Shown: positions 26,038-37,218, counted from the first letter of the stretch. The stretch: 53,420 nt of DNA from Flavobacteriales bacterium (GCA_016722445.1 JADKIZ010000025.1:1-53420), one strand, 5' to 3'. The notes: generated from the sequence alone by a model not told the origin. Translations and numbers: made by a program.

Positions 26038-26793
26038 CTATTTGGCCTTAAACTTATTGATGGCTTCTCTGGTGAAATCGGAAAGCACCAATCTGCCACT
26101 GATGCCAGCTCTTTCCACCAAGAGGGTATCCCAGTCATCCGTTCCACGCCAGAATATTTTCTTCAATTCACTCATGGCCTCTGGATTGGAGCTTGCCAGT
26201 CTATTCGCCAATTTTTCAATGGCAGCATCCATGTCTTCCGGTTTTTCGAAAACATGATTGTATAAGCCTTTTTCCTGTGCCCAAGTAGCAGAATGCCATT
26301 CGGTAGCATCAATCGCCATTTGCGACATGGCAGAAAGACCCACTTTCCTTTCAACGGCCGGACCAACCACAAATGGGCCAATTCCAACGGCCAGTTCACT
26401 CAATTTCACAGAAGCAGAGGTGGTGGCAAAACAAAAGTCGACCGAACTGGCCAATCCAACACCTCCACCCACAGCCTTCTGATGAATTCGACCGATAATC
26501 AACTTGGAACTTTTGCGCATGGCGTTGATCACATGAGCAAAACCACTGAAAAATTTCAGCCCTGTTTCTATATCCTGAATGGAAATCAGTTCATCAAAAC
26601 TCGCACCGGCACAAAATGCCTTTTCCCCTTCACTGCGAAGGATGATCACCTTCGTTGCTGGATCTGAACTAACTGATGTAATGGTATCACCCAACTCGCG
26701 CAATAACTGTCCTGGGAGAGAATTGCTTTGTGGATGAAAAGAAACGGTACAAATACCGTCTCTTGATGAGGTCGTTACTTTACCGTTTTCCAA
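26038..26793 (-). CDS. enoyl-CoA hydratase/isomerase family protein
   Basis: Crotonase-fold protein of 251 residues. The oxyanion-hole segments are present: AFCAGASFDEL and AVGGGVGLASSVDF. The catalytic helix region KLSELAVGIGPFVVGP keeps one acidic residue, and the usual second Glu is not evident, so the exact reaction is open (hydration, isomerisation or methylglutaconyl-CoA-type chemistry). It follows citrate synthase by 32 bp on the same strand and is probably in its operon. Together with icmF and meaB it suggests active branched-chain acyl-CoA turnover. Confidence 0.92.
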   Translation of the reverse strand: MENGKVTTSSRDGICTVSFHPQSNSLPGQLLRELGDTITSVSSDPATKVIILRSEGEKAFCAGASFDELISIQDIETGLKFFSGFAHVINAMRKSSKLIIGRIHQKAVGGGVGLASSVDFCFATTSASVKLSELAVGIGPFVVGPAVERKVGLSAMSQMAIDATEWHSATWAQEKGLYNHVFEKPEDMDAAIEKLANRLASSNPEAMSELKKIFWRGTDDWDTLLVERAGISGRLVLSDFTREAINKFKAK

Positions 26794-26825
26794 AATATTC
26801 TAAGTATAATATTCGAGTAGTATCA

Positions 26826-28115
<1,290 letters not shown>

Positions 28116-28342
28116 TGAAATAAGGTGGATTATTTGCTACAAAATCGGGCTGCAAGATAGTTGCGCGTTTCAGGCTTTTCAAAATAATTCTGAAACGATT
28201 TTCACCTTGCGGGCACGTTCTACGCCTAAACCGTCAAAAGGTTCGAAAGTTCAATAGAATCAATGCTTCTGAAATCTTACATGCATTGATTTGCAGTTAT
28301 ATGCCTTCATAAATTAGACGAACACCATTTCAGCACGATCAC

Positions 28343-28921
28343 TTAATTCCAAGTAACCACGAAGTTTTTCTCGTATTGCTGCCATTGTTCAGCAGTGGTG
28401 ATTTCAAGTTGCTTGTCTTCAGCAAAGAATTTGAGATAAATTTCCAACTGAGCAGGCGTGCGAAAACCAGTGATAGGACCGAGATATTGTGCTTTTCTAT
28501 CGAGAAAAATCAACGTAGGATATGCACTTACCTGCAGATATTGTGCGAATTCGTGAACTCCATTTCTGCCTGGAGTATTGGGTTTATAAGTCGGATTCTT
28601 GAAGACCATACCATTGAAACTTACACTGTCAGGTCCTTCGGCGTCGAATTTCACGCAGTAGTAGTTTTTATTGAGATACTCCGCAACACGTGGATCTTCA
28701 AACGTTTGTTTGCTCATCATTTTACATGGTCCACACCATTGTGTAAACACATCAATCATTATTGGTCGCGGCTCTTTAGTTTGTGCTTTGACTGCTTCTT
28801 CAACTGATATCCAATTCACAGCACCGCTCGACAGTGCTGGTTGTGTGGTAAATGAATTTGCCGTGACCAATAGAATTCCAACGGCTGCGATGACGAAACA
28901 ATAACGGATGAATTTTTTCAT
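28343..28921 (-). CDS. exported thioredoxin-like protein
   Basis: Protein of 192 residues from the ATG at 28921, chosen because it gives a clean signal sequence (MKKFIRYCFVIAAVGILLVT); an ATG six codons upstream is less likely. The thioredoxin fold has the redox motif WCGPC at 62-66 (DVFTQWCGPCKMMSKQTF) and the cis-proline region SAYPTLIFLDRKAQ. It is expected in the periplasm or membrane-anchored, reducing or isomerising disulfides. It lies 64 bp after the POT transporter gene on the same strand, so it may share its transcript. Confidence 0.9.
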   Translation of the reverse strand: MKKFIRYCFVIAAVGILLVTANSFTTQPALSSGAVNWISVEEAVKAQTKEPRPIMIDVFTQWCGPCKMMSKQTFEDPRVAEYLNKNYYCVKFDAEGPDSVSFNGMVFKNPTYKPNTPGRNGVHEFAQYLQVSAYPTLIFLDRKAQYLGPITGFRTPAQLEIYLKFFAEDKQLEITTAEQWQQYEKNFVVTWN

Positions 28922-28985
28922 GTTGTATTTGCTAAACATTAACCTGAGATTACCGAATATGAACGAAAATCAGGCCACAAAGTTC

Positions 28986-30533
28986 TTATTTAACTTCCTG
29001 CATGAGTTTTCTGATCAACGGAGAAATGATGATGAGAACAACACCTGCAATGATGGCATACCATGCGAAGTCGTAATATCCCTGGGTATAAATATTCAAC
29101 TTTTCAATAGGTGTAGCATTTTCATCGGGTGAAATACTTGCGCCAAAAAGTCCCGCAACATATTGACCGTACGCGGATGCCAAAAACCACATCCCCATCA
29201 TAAAGCCCTGAAGTCGCGCAGGTGCCAATTTGGTCATGATCGAAAGTCCAATAGGTGAGAGGCACAGCTCTCCGAGAGTCACCACGAAATACGCAGCTGT
29301 GAACACATCCAAGGATGATTTTGCATCACCATCCGCGAAAAACCTTCCGGAGAAGAAAGTAAAATAACCAAGACCAAGGAATAAAAAGCCCAAACCGAAC
29401 TTGACAACCGTATTGGGTTCGATCTTTCTTCTTGCAAGAAACACCCAAATTGTGCCGACAATGGCAGCAAACAAAATCACAAAAAGTGAATTTGCCGCAT
29501 TGTTCACACCATTCGGATCAAGGTGAATTGTTCCCAATAATTCATTGCTCAAATGCTCGGCAGCGAAAAGACTCAGAGAGCCACCTGCTTGTTCGAATAT
29601 GGCCCAGAACACTACTGAAAACAGAATAAACATCATCGCCGCGATGAGTTTCTTGTTTTCGCTTACCGTGCTCTTCGACATTTCATAGCCGAGATAAACC
29701 AAACTAAACGGTCCAATGAAGTACATGAACCAATCGGTGTATCTGGTATTGGCAACCATTACCATAATCAATGGAATACACAACAAACCACCGGCATAAA
29801 CTGCATAATCTACCCACTTTTTACCCGTGATACCCTTTGCCTCAAAAGGAGAAAGACCGATTGGTCCAAGGGTTTTTCTGGTGAAAACAAATGTGATCAA
29901 ACTGATGGTCATAACCACCGCAGCCAATCCAAAAGCAACATTCCATCGGAGTCCTTCCGCAATGATCGACGACATAAATTGTCCTTTTCCAATGGCAATA
30001 CAGAAATATCCGCCCAACAATGCCCCAAGATTAATACCTGCATAAAATAAGGAGAAGCCATCATCTCTTCTTACATCACCTGCACGGTAAAGTTGACCAA
30101 CCATGCTGGAGATATTGGGTTTGAAAAATCCAGTTCCTACAATATTGAATGAAATACCAAGGAAAAAGTACTCCTTTGGATCAATGGCCAAAATGATACT
30201 TCCCACGATCATGAGCAATCCACCCCAGAACAGCGATTTACGAAATCCTAAAATTTTATCGGCAAAAAGTCCCCCAATAAAGGTGAATGCATAAACCCAA
30301 GCCTGTGTCGCACCATACTGAAGATTCGCCGCTTTATCATCCATAAAAAGCTGGTTCACCATGAAAAAGGTGAGCATACCGCGCATTCCATAGAAGCAAA
30401 ATCTTTCCCACATTTCAGAGAAAAACAATGACCAAAGCTGTTTGGGATATTTTCCCCTGAAATTTTGAATCTTTTCTAATTCACCTTCAGTGCTGGATAG
30501 ATTGATGGAGTCTTGATCGATAGCTGTTGCCAT
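28986..30533 (-). CDS. POT/PTR family peptide transporter (515 residues)
   Basis: Proton-coupled oligopeptide transporter of the major facilitator superfamily, inner membrane. The proton-coupling motif ExxER of helix 1 is present as E40-M-W-E43-R44 (FSEMWERFCFYGMRGML). Family signatures follow: GGLFADKILGFRKSLFWGG, GTGFFKPNISSMVGQLY and the LGELCLSPIGLSIMTKLAP motif of the C-terminal half. It imports di- and tripeptides with protons. A second POT gene lies upstream on the same strand but is separated by a strong terminator (30551-30586). Confidence 0.95.
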   Translation of the reverse strand: MATAIDQDSINLSSTEGELEKIQNFRGKYPKQLWSLFFSEMWERFCFYGMRGMLTFFMVNQLFMDDKAANLQYGATQAWVYAFTFIGGLFADKILGFRKSLFWGGLLMIVGSIILAIDPKEYFFLGISFNIVGTGFFKPNISSMVGQLYRAGDVRRDDGFSLFYAGINLGALLGGYFCIAIGKGQFMSSIIAEGLRWNVAFGLAAVVMTISLITFVFTRKTLGPIGLSPFEAKGITGKKWVDYAVYAGGLLCIPLIMVMVANTRYTDWFMYFIGPFSLVYLGYEMSKSTVSENKKLIAAMMFILFSVVFWAIFEQAGGSLSLFAAEHLSNELLGTIHLDPNGVNNAANSLFVILFAAIVGTIWVFLARRKIEPNTVVKFGLGFLFLGLGYFTFFSGRFFADGDAKSSLDVFTAAYFVVTLGELCLSPIGLSIMTKLAPARLQGFMMGMWFLASAYGQYVAGLFGASISPDENATPIEKLNIYTQGYYDFAWYAIIAGVVLIIISPLIRKLMQEVK

Positions 30534-30550
30534 AATTGGTGTTTTGGTAT

Positions 30551-30586
30551 AAAAAAGGAGGCCCGAAACAAAAGTTTCAGGCCTCC
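30551..30586 (-). terminator. intrinsic terminator between the two POT genes
   Basis: On the minus strand: ggaggcc / ggcctcc with further pairing of aaac/gttt, then six T. It is 30 bp after the stop at 30616 and separates the two transporter genes into distinct units, or attenuates read-through. Confidence 0.88.
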
Positions 30587-30615
30587 AAAATAGTGATAAT
30601 CCGAATTGAACGATC

Positions 30616-32382
30616 TTAAGATACTTTGTTCTCTTTCATTACGCCATTCAACCACTTCAACATCAAGAAGAGAATGATTGCCGCACCAATTACCAAACCG
30701 AAGTTCAGATAGAAGTAATTTTCCTTCTGAGGGAATTTCTCCCACAAACTTGAAAGCATACCCGATAATTTATTTCCAACAGAAATGGCGAGGAAGAATC
30801 CTCCCATCATCAATGCTGTGATCCTTGGAGGAGAGAGTTTTGACACCAATGAAAGTCCCATCGGAGAGAGACAAAGCTCACCCACAGTGATGACGCCATA
30901 GCTAGCCATCAACCACCATGCACCAGCTTTACCCGTAAGGTCATTTGTCGCAAACACTGCACCTACCATCACCAATGCTGAAAGGGCAGTGATCACCAAA
31001 CCAATTGCAATTTTGGTTGGTGTGCTGGGTTCTTTTCCACGACGACGCATCATACCGAAAATCCCCACGATCACAGGTGTAAGCACAACCACCCAAAACG
31101 GATTGATGGACTGAAAAAGCTCGGTAGAATAAAGTTTCATATCAGTGCCCTTTGGTGGAATCTGATCACCCGGCAACGTAGAGAAATACTTGTGTGATTT
31201 TTCGTATTGATCCACCAACTTACCATATTCCTTCTTCGCGGCTATTTCCTCTTTAGACACAGAAGGCATTGCCTTCTCGACAGCCCACATGCTATCAATT
31301 TTGGTATTGAATGTTTCGTCATCCAGTGCTACAGTTTCATTGTTCACCACCACTTGAGCCATATCGAAACTTGAAGCGACACTTGCAACACCATCAGGCA
31401 TTTTGCGATCGGTGTGGTCTTCTGCCCATACTGTGAGCGCGTCACCATTTTGATGGAAAATGGCAAAGAAGAGAATCACACAAGTGAATACAGCAAGCAG
31501 TGCTTTGATGGCGCGACGTTCTTTGGCTGAATCATGTGAAGCAGCAACATCCGCATCGATACCTTTTTCCGCACTTCCTTTTGCGAATGCGAGATAGATG
31601 AAAAAGCCAATTACCGGTAAACAACCAATGATGAATGCATCATTGGTGTCAGTTCCTAAAATATTGCCAGGTATGAGATAACCGAGAATACCAAAAATAA
31701 ACATGGGTACTACGGTCATCGCCAGAATTTTGCCTGTTGACATATCTCCAGCTTTCAGTGGTTTCACCACGTCAACGTGTTTGATGTGTTTGGTGCCGGC
31801 GATAAACACCACAACGCCGATGAGCATCCCAACACCTGCAGCAGCAAAAGCATGGCCCCATCCATAATTGTTGCGCATGTAAGCAGCAACGAAATTGCAG
31901 ATGAATGCACCTACGTTGATACCCATGTAGAAGATATTGTAACCAGCATCCTTCTTGTCTTTCAGTGCATCATTGCTGTACAGATTACCAACCAGCGTAG
32001 AGATATTGGGTTTGAAAAAACCATTACCCAAAATGATCAGCAACAGAGCAAGATAAAAGGTTGTGGTACTGTGTATTGAAAGGCAGAAGTAACCAGCTGC
32101 CATCATAATACCGCCCATAATGATTGAACGGCGGTAACCAAGAATTCGGTCTGCAAGCAAACCACCAATAAATGGAGTCAAATAAACGAGTCCAAGATAA
32201 GTACCGTAAATGTCAGACTTTTTGGAAGGATCAAATCCCATTCCTCCATTATTCCAGCCATCCAGCATGTAAAGGGAAAAAATCCCCAACATGAGGTAAT
32301 AACCGAATCTTTCCCACATCTCGGTGAAAAATAGAACGTAAAGCCCCTTCGGGTGTCCTGCATTAGGTGTGCTTGATGCCAT
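30616..32382 (-). CDS. POT/PTR family peptide transporter with central insertion (588 residues)
   Basis: Second proton-coupled oligopeptide transporter. Helix 1 carries E21-M-W-E24-R25 (FFTEMWERFGYYLMLGIF). Signatures GGLLADRILGYRRS, GNGFFKPNISTLVGNLY and VGELCLSPMGLSLVSKLSPPR are present. Unlike its neighbour it has a soluble insertion of about 100 residues in the middle (after FAIFHQNGDALTVWAEDHTD, before INPFWVVVLTPV) that is charged and probably helical. Such insertions occur in other Bacteroidota POT proteins. TAGGTTTG on the minus strand (32433 to 32426) is a possible -7 box, 43 bp upstream of the start. Confidence 0.95.
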   Translation of the reverse strand: MASSTPNAGHPKGLYVLFFTEMWERFGYYLMLGIFSLYMLDGWNNGGMGFDPSKKSDIYGTYLGLVYLTPFIGGLLADRILGYRRSIIMGGIMMAAGYFCLSIHSTTTFYLALLLIILGNGFFKPNISTLVGNLYSNDALKDKKDAGYNIFYMGINVGAFICNFVAAYMRNNYGWGHAFAAAGVGMLIGVVVFIAGTKHIKHVDVVKPLKAGDMSTGKILAMTVVPMFIFGILGYLIPGNILGTDTNDAFIIGCLPVIGFFIYLAFAKGSAEKGIDADVAASHDSAKERRAIKALLAVFTCVILFFAIFHQNGDALTVWAEDHTDRKMPDGVASVASSFDMAQVVVNNETVALDDETFNTKIDSMWAVEKAMPSVSKEEIAAKKEYGKLVDQYEKSHKYFSTLPGDQIPPKGTDMKLYSTELFQSINPFWVVVLTPVIVGIFGMMRRRGKEPSTPTKIAIGLVITALSALVMVGAVFATNDLTGKAGAWWLMASYGVITVGELCLSPMGLSLVSKLSPPRITALMMGGFFLAISVGNKLSGMLSSLWEKFPQKENYFYLNFGLVIGAAIILFLMLKWLNGVMKENKVS

Positions 32383-32465
32383 AAGTTTTACTTTTTGGTG
32401 TATTGTTTTAGAAATCGGAAGTCGCCAAACCTACAAAAGTTTTAAGGCGATGCCACACCTAGGGT

Positions 32466-32496
32466 AAAAAAGAAGAATCCGGCCTCAACCGGATTC
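32466..32496 (-). terminator. intrinsic terminator of the T9SS cargo gene
   Basis: On the minus strand: gaatccgg / ccggattc perfect 8-bp stem, loop of six, then TTC and six T. It is 15 bp after the stop at 32512. Confidence 0.9.
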
Positions 32497-32511
32497 AACT
32501 TGCAAAACACA

Positions 32512-34089
32512 CTATGATTTGACCAATCTGCCCGATCCTCTCATCCTCCCATGAGTATCGGACAACATCAATTGATAGATGCCTGAAGTAATTCCATCCA
32601 GCATGATCTCATAGGATGGTGTATTGATCCAGCCTTCCAGTGCCAATGATCCGGTCTGATCAAATATTCTGAAAAAGTACTTTTCCCTTGAATCAGGAAC
32701 TTCGATGCGAATAGATTCGGAAGCCGGATTAGGGTACATGCCAATATTGATGTTGTTCTGTTCGATAACCGATGTTAGATCAGTATCCACCTTTACAATC
32801 CAATTATCTTGATAATCACCATATTCATTGTGAAGCCCTTCTACAATTCCATCTTCCGAATTGGTATAGCCCAAAATGAATAAGGTAGTCCCATTTTGCA
32901 CACACATATCTACTGCACCATCAATTTTAGATCCTCCCAAGGTGGTCTTCCAGGTAATATTCATGTCTTCATCCAAGCTTGCCAACCAGGCATTGCCTCC
33001 ATTGTCCTCAAATGGTAAACCAGATACATCGCCATCTTCACTTGTCGTTGTTCCCAAAATCCATATTTGACCATCACCTGTCATACAAGCCGCAATGCTT
33101 TGATCTGTGCCAGCTCCACCAAAACACTTTTGAATGAGCAATTCTCCATTTTCTGATACCGACACAAAATGAAAGGAACCATGCGGATTGCAATTCACTT
33201 CATCATTGAGTAAAGAAGTCTGAAATCCCAAGATGATGTTTTCATCCGCATCCTGACAAATTTTAGCCGATTTACCAATTCCATTTAATCCTTCAGAATC
33301 AAAAGAAATGGACCAATCTTCATTGCCATTGCCATCGATTTTAGATAACATGGCTGAACCGTCTCCTTCATTTTCTCCCGCTGTATATGTTGTTCCCGCA
33401 ATAAATAAATCATTGTCTGGTGTTCTAATCATATCAAACAACTCCTGTTTATAGTCATCACCATAGTAACTCTCCGACAATACGTTGCCATTAAGATCTA
33501 GCTCAGCAATCCAGATATCCGTATTGTATGGTATTGAACCAACACCTGAACCTTCCACTTTTTTGGTGCCTCCAAGAATGAGGCGATTTGGATTCTTATA
33601 AATGATATCTGCACCTGCATCATTACCATCGGTTCCAAAACTCTTGCTCCACAACAAGTCACCTGTTGGACTGATCCTGATGCACCAAATATCACTATTC
33701 AGTGATGAACCATTGTGGTCCACTACATCTCCATCAGTCGAAAAACTTTCTCCGATGATCACGAATTCTCCCGTAGGTAACTCAGCAATACCTCTTGCAA
33801 CTTCATCATGTGTGCCTCCATAATTGTGCTGCCAATCCATACCGCCAGTTGAATTCAATTTTGCAACATAATAATCCATACCGCCGTGTGAGGTTGGAGA
33901 TACAATGCCATCAATAGGCTGACACATTCCAACAATGATAAAACCTCCATCTGATGTGGGCTGAATGTCACTGGGAACTTCGGTTTCAAATGTGCCCACA
34001 CATTCAGATAATACAACAACCTGACTGTTCATCACAACAGCACAGAGCATAAGCGACAACATCATCGCAACGTTCTTTTGATTTTTCAT
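32512..34089 (-). CDS. secreted protein with T9SS C-terminal sorting domain
   Basis: Protein of 525 residues from the ATG at 34089, which gives a signal peptide (MKNQKNVAMMLSLMLCAVVM); an ORF start 90 bp upstream lacks one. The body is a series of similar units of about 60 residues, each with a W-x(4)-GG or related strand such as MDWQHNYGGTHDEVARGI, LLWSKSFGTDGNDAGADI and ITWKTTLGGSKIDGAVDM, a propeller-like repeat. The last ~80 residues form a T9SS sorting domain (MYPNPASESIRIEV, FFRIFDQTGSLALEG, GITSGIYQLML), which directs export through the outer membrane. Function unknown; probably surface-bound or released. Single-gene unit with terminator. Confidence 0.9.
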   Translation of the reverse strand: MKNQKNVAMMLSLMLCAVVMNSQVVVLSECVGTFETEVPSDIQPTSDGGFIIVGMCQPIDGIVSPTSHGGMDYYVAKLNSTGGMDWQHNYGGTHDEVARGIAELPTGEFVIIGESFSTDGDVVDHNGSSLNSDIWCIRISPTGDLLWSKSFGTDGNDAGADIIYKNPNRLILGGTKKVEGSGVGSIPYNTDIWIAELDLNGNVLSESYYGDDYKQELFDMIRTPDNDLFIAGTTYTAGENEGDGSAMLSKIDGNGNEDWSISFDSEGLNGIGKSAKICQDADENIILGFQTSLLNDEVNCNPHGSFHFVSVSENGELLIQKCFGGAGTDQSIAACMTGDGQIWILGTTTSEDGDVSGLPFEDNGGNAWLASLDEDMNITWKTTLGGSKIDGAVDMCVQNGTTLFILGYTNSEDGIVEGLHNEYGDYQDNWIVKVDTDLTSVIEQNNINIGMYPNPASESIRIEVPDSREKYFFRIFDQTGSLALEGWINTPSYEIMLDGITSGIYQLMLSDTHGRMRGSGRLVKS

Positions 34090-34274
34090 AGTAAAAAGGG
34101 GTTTGGGATAAGTCATCTTCCCTTTGGAAGAAGTTCCCGAAAGATTGCGATCGATTCGAACGAATTGAAAGCCGTTCATCCCTTTTAACAGCGCCGCTTA
34201 GCGTTCGTTAACACTATGTGCAGCGAATTGCCAACGAATAAGAATGGATGTTAAACTATAATAGTCGAAATATG

Positions 34275-34301
34275 AAAAAGGGATTGTGTGAACAATCCCT
34301 T
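34275..34301 (-). terminator. intrinsic terminator of the epimerase gene
   Basis: Perfect 10-bp stem (aagggattgt / acaatccctt) with a 4-base loop. On the minus strand it is followed by TTTTT overlapping the stem base. It is 33 bp after the stop at 34334. Confidence 0.85.
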
Positions 34302-34333
34302 CTCCATGTTTCAATTATTTTAACGAGTAAATC

Positions 34334-35374
34334 CTATTCAGCAATTTTTTTAACTGCGGCATCATACACCCTTCGCATTCCTTCTTCAACAGAAATTTTT
34401 GCTTTCCATCCAAGTCTGTTTTCTACCCATGTCATATCACAATATCGAGAAAACACGCCAACTGGTTTATCAAGGAGTGGTTTGATTTCCGGCTGATACC
34501 CTGCAAACTTGCAGAATACTTCGATGATTTCGCGGAATGAAGTCAGCTTGCCCATACCTATGTTGATTGCCGTACCATCATGAATATGATCCATGGCCAA
34601 TAAAATGCAATCGATCACATCATCGATGTGAACAAAGTCTCTGCCTTGATATCCGCTTCCCCATACTTCAAATGGATCTTCTTTTTTGGCTGCCCTTGCG
34701 GCTATTGCCGGAACAGGGTAGGTGAGGTCCTGATCTTCTCCGTATCCGGAAAATGGTCGGATACAAGTAACCTTCAGCCCATAATGTTGAGCTGCAATTT
34801 TTGCCAAGAACTCACCCGTCAATTTCGTCCAACCGTATGTCATATCCGGTTGACCCATTCTCTTAAAGTCAATATCAGACTCTTTCAATTGAATCGCATT
34901 TCCTTCTGCCTGTAAATCCACAGGGTAAGCTGCACTGCTGCTTGGATAAAGCATTCTTGCCGGTTTGTACCGACATGCCCAATAAAATATTTCTGCGTCA
35001 ATGGCGAGGTCAAGCGCAACAGCCATGGGATCTCCATCGATCATCGCCCTTCCGCCAACGATTGCTGCAAAGTGAAAAACATCGTGAATTCTGGAACAAT
35101 TGAATTGATACTTACTCTGAAAAAATTGATCATCCTGTCCCAATTCACGTATTACTTCACGTGCATCACCTTTGATGAAAAGCAATCTTCCAGTCTCGTA
35201 AATTGCATAGTGACCGTGGTCAACATCCTTCTTGGCATTCAGCCAGGTATCAGGATGTGTTCCTACCATCATATTATCAATAAAGATGATTTGATCTTTA
35301 GTAGTCCGGTGAAGTCGTTTCACCATGTTGCGTCCGACAAACCCGCAACCGCCAGTAATGAGATGTGTTTTCAT
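34334..35374 (-). CDS. NAD-dependent sugar epimerase/dehydratase
   Basis: Extended short-chain dehydrogenase of 346 residues. The NAD-binding motif is TGGCGFVGRN (G8, G11, G14). The catalytic triad is Ser in LYPSSSAAY (145-147 region), Y180 and K184 (YGWTKLTGE). The block RDFVHIDDVIDCILLAMDH is typical of nucleotide-sugar epimerases of the UDP-glucose/GDP-mannose group. It acts in the cytoplasm on a nucleotide sugar, probably for surface polysaccharide. The exact substrate cannot be told; no other sugar-biosynthesis gene is adjacent. Terminator at 34275-34301. Confidence 0.92.
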   Translation of the reverse strand: MKTHLITGGCGFVGRNMVKRLHRTTKDQIIFIDNMMVGTHPDTWLNAKKDVDHGHYAIYETGRLLFIKGDAREVIRELGQDDQFFQSKYQFNCSRIHDVFHFAAIVGGRAMIDGDPMAVALDLAIDAEIFYWACRYKPARMLYPSSSAAYPVDLQAEGNAIQLKESDIDFKRMGQPDMTYGWTKLTGEFLAKIAAQHYGLKVTCIRPFSGYGEDQDLTYPVPAIAARAAKKEDPFEVWGSGYQGRDFVHIDDVIDCILLAMDHIHDGTAINIGMGKLTSFREIIEVFCKFAGYQPEIKPLLDKPVGVFSRYCDMTWVENRLGWKAKISVEEGMRRVYDAAVKKIAE

Positions 35375-35482
35375 AGCCTTTGTGCAAAAATAGAAGATGT
35401 GAACCTTAGCGCATCAAGTTTGATGTCATCAAAACAACACATAGATGCATGTCAATCATGACAAATCAAAATATCAATTCTC

Positions 35483-36526
35483 TTAGGAACTCACTTTATG
35501 ATCCAATTGGCGACTTTCCCAAACCATGTCTATGAAGTGATCATAATTTAGAATGCCATCATCTACTCCCATCAATTTCAAATATTGATCATTCATCTTT
35601 TCCTGAAGTCCAGGAAAATACTCCGGATACATTTTAGAATTTTCGCGATATCGCTGAAACAACGCCAGAGTGACTGGCCTTTGAAGAGAGTCAAGCTGTA
35701 TCCTCAGTGAATCATCTTGAAAATACAACTGTGATCTGATGGATCTCAACAATTCAAACTGCGCAGCAAACTTTAAATCAACATTGTCCGATTGAACAAG
35801 AGACATATATGCAACAAAATCGGCATCACTTTCAGCAGAAACTCCATACGCATGAGCCAATTCATGCGCGAGTATGAAGGTTCTTGCCTGACTTAGAAAA
35901 CTCGCGTCCACATGTGCTTGGCCACTGAAAGGAAGATAGATTCCGGCAACGCCATTCTTTCTCATAAATCCATTGAGGCCGATTTCGAAATACCTCGGTT
36001 GTCCCGGTGATGCCATATTTCGCTGTTCTAAAAAACGCACGACAGCATCATGTATGAGTGAATCTTCAATCTTCTTCTCAATAAAACAATCATCGGGAAA
36101 TTCTAAAAGGTTCTTAGTGGTCCGATGTCCAAATTCAATAAGTTGTTCTTGTTTCAAAGAAATGGCATCATGCTCCGGAAATGGTGATGAACATTGGTAA
36201 TTGAAACCCCATAACCACATGAATGCCGAAAAGATCCAACCCAATAGATTGATTGGGAAAAACAATAATTTTTCCCTTCTGGTTTTAAACGAAAGTAAAT
36301 ACCACCAAATGATAAATGGAACAAGAAAGGCCAAGAGATAAATCCCGGGAAAGGGGAGAAGACCAATGGTATAATCCAGCGCATTCCTTACGCCGAAAAA
36401 AAAGAACCCACGATAAATGTGATCAGCTACTCCCTGAAATAGGAAAAAGACCAAAACAACAAACAGGGTAATAAGTAATGCAGTAATTCCTTTGTGAGCC
36501 TTCAGAAAAGTGACGAGCAGCCTCAA
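35483..36526 (-). CDS. DUF3810 family membrane metalloprotease-like protein
   Basis: Protein of 347 residues with three N-terminal membrane segments (about 14-32, 58-79, 91-108) and a C-terminal domain with the zinc motif HELAH at 221-225. The acidic E232 in SAESDADF is a likely third ligand. This is the usual layout of the Bacteroidota DUF3810 family, whose substrates are unknown. A TTG at 36526 is the most plausible start, because it lies just behind the corrected apaG stop (36528-36530); no upstream ATG fits. It probably shares a transcript with apaG. Confidence 0.88.
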   Translation of the reverse strand: MRLLVTFLKAHKGITALLITLFVVLVFFLFQGVADHIYRGFFFFGVRNALDYTIGLLPFPGIYLLAFLVPFIIWWYLLSFKTRREKLLFFPINLLGWIFSAFMWLWGFNYQCSSPFPEHDAISLKQEQLIEFGHRTTKNLLEFPDDCFIEKKIEDSLIHDAVVRFLEQRNMASPGQPRYFEIGLNGFMRKNGVAGIYLPFSGQAHVDASFLSQARTFILAHELAHAYGVSAESDADFVAYMSLVQSDNVDLKFAAQFELLRSIRSQLYFQDDSLRIQLDSLQRPVTLALFQRYRENSKMYPEYFPGLQEKMNDQYLKLMGVDDGILNYDHFIDMVWESRQLDHKVSS

Positions 36527-36527
36527 A

Positions 36528-36913
36528 TCAATTTTTGCTGTATGGAACCTCGAGGGTGAATTGTGGAATCTTCACTTGAATAAAATCACGCTGACCGGGT
36601 TGTTGCATCGTGTAAAGCCTGTCATCGTGCCGCGCATGGACCGCAAATCACAAGCACTAGAGTAACGGTAGAAATCACCCGGCATAATCAAAGGGGTTTC
36701 ACCAACTACTCCCGGACCTTCAACTTCGCGTTTGATGGCTATTGAATCGAAAATATGCCAATGCCTTCTCAATAATTTCACAGGAAAATCATTCTGGTTT
36801 TCTACCGTAATATGATAGGAAAACACAAAACTCTCCATCAAAGCACTGCTAAGATTTTCTTCATAGCGCACTTCGACCGAGATTCTGACACCTGATGTAA
36901 CTTCTGTAAGCAT
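36528..36913 (-). CDS. apaG: ApaG domain protein (one frameshift)
   Basis: ApaG family, about 128 residues when corrected, the family's usual size. The beta-sandwich has VTSGVRISVEVRYEE, FVFSYHITVENQNDFPVKLLRRHWHIFDS, REVEGPGVVGETPLIMPGDFYRYSSACDLRS. The reading frame breaks at the A run 36614-36616 (T run on the coding strand). Adding one T gives GTMTGFYTMQQPGQRDF and then the normal family C-terminus VKIPQFTLEVPY. Uncorrected, it ends early in VSVILFK at 36572. The start at 36913 fits the family better than 36931. Cellular role is poorly known; E. coli ApaG is linked to Mg/Co resistance. Confidence 0.85.
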
Positions 36914-37168
36914 ATCCGTTGAGGCTTGCAAATATAGTTACGAATTGAAGTTTTCAACAATGGAAGGGCGAATTTAACCACACGTACATGATGAAGTGGA
37001 TGGAAAAAAATCTGTCCAAAACATCGCTATCCCACGTCAGACGAAGTCATTACTGTTCACTTCATCTCAAAACGGATGATCATGGTCTGCTCAATCCAAT
37101 TGTGGATAATACTCAACAATCCAGCAAGGTTGATTTCGTCGAAAGAAGATCGCACCGCTTAATAAGTC

Positions 37169-37195
37169 AAAAAAAATCCCCGGATGAACCGGGGA
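37169..37195 (-). terminator. intrinsic terminator of the giant gene
   Basis: Perfect 7-bp GC stem (tccccgg / ccgggga), loop of five, then eight T on the minus strand. It is 24 bp after the stop at 37219. The rest of 36914-37168 shows no credible gene. Confidence 0.92.
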
Positions 37196-37218
37196 CCTTT
37201 CTCTTTTTTCAAAAAATC

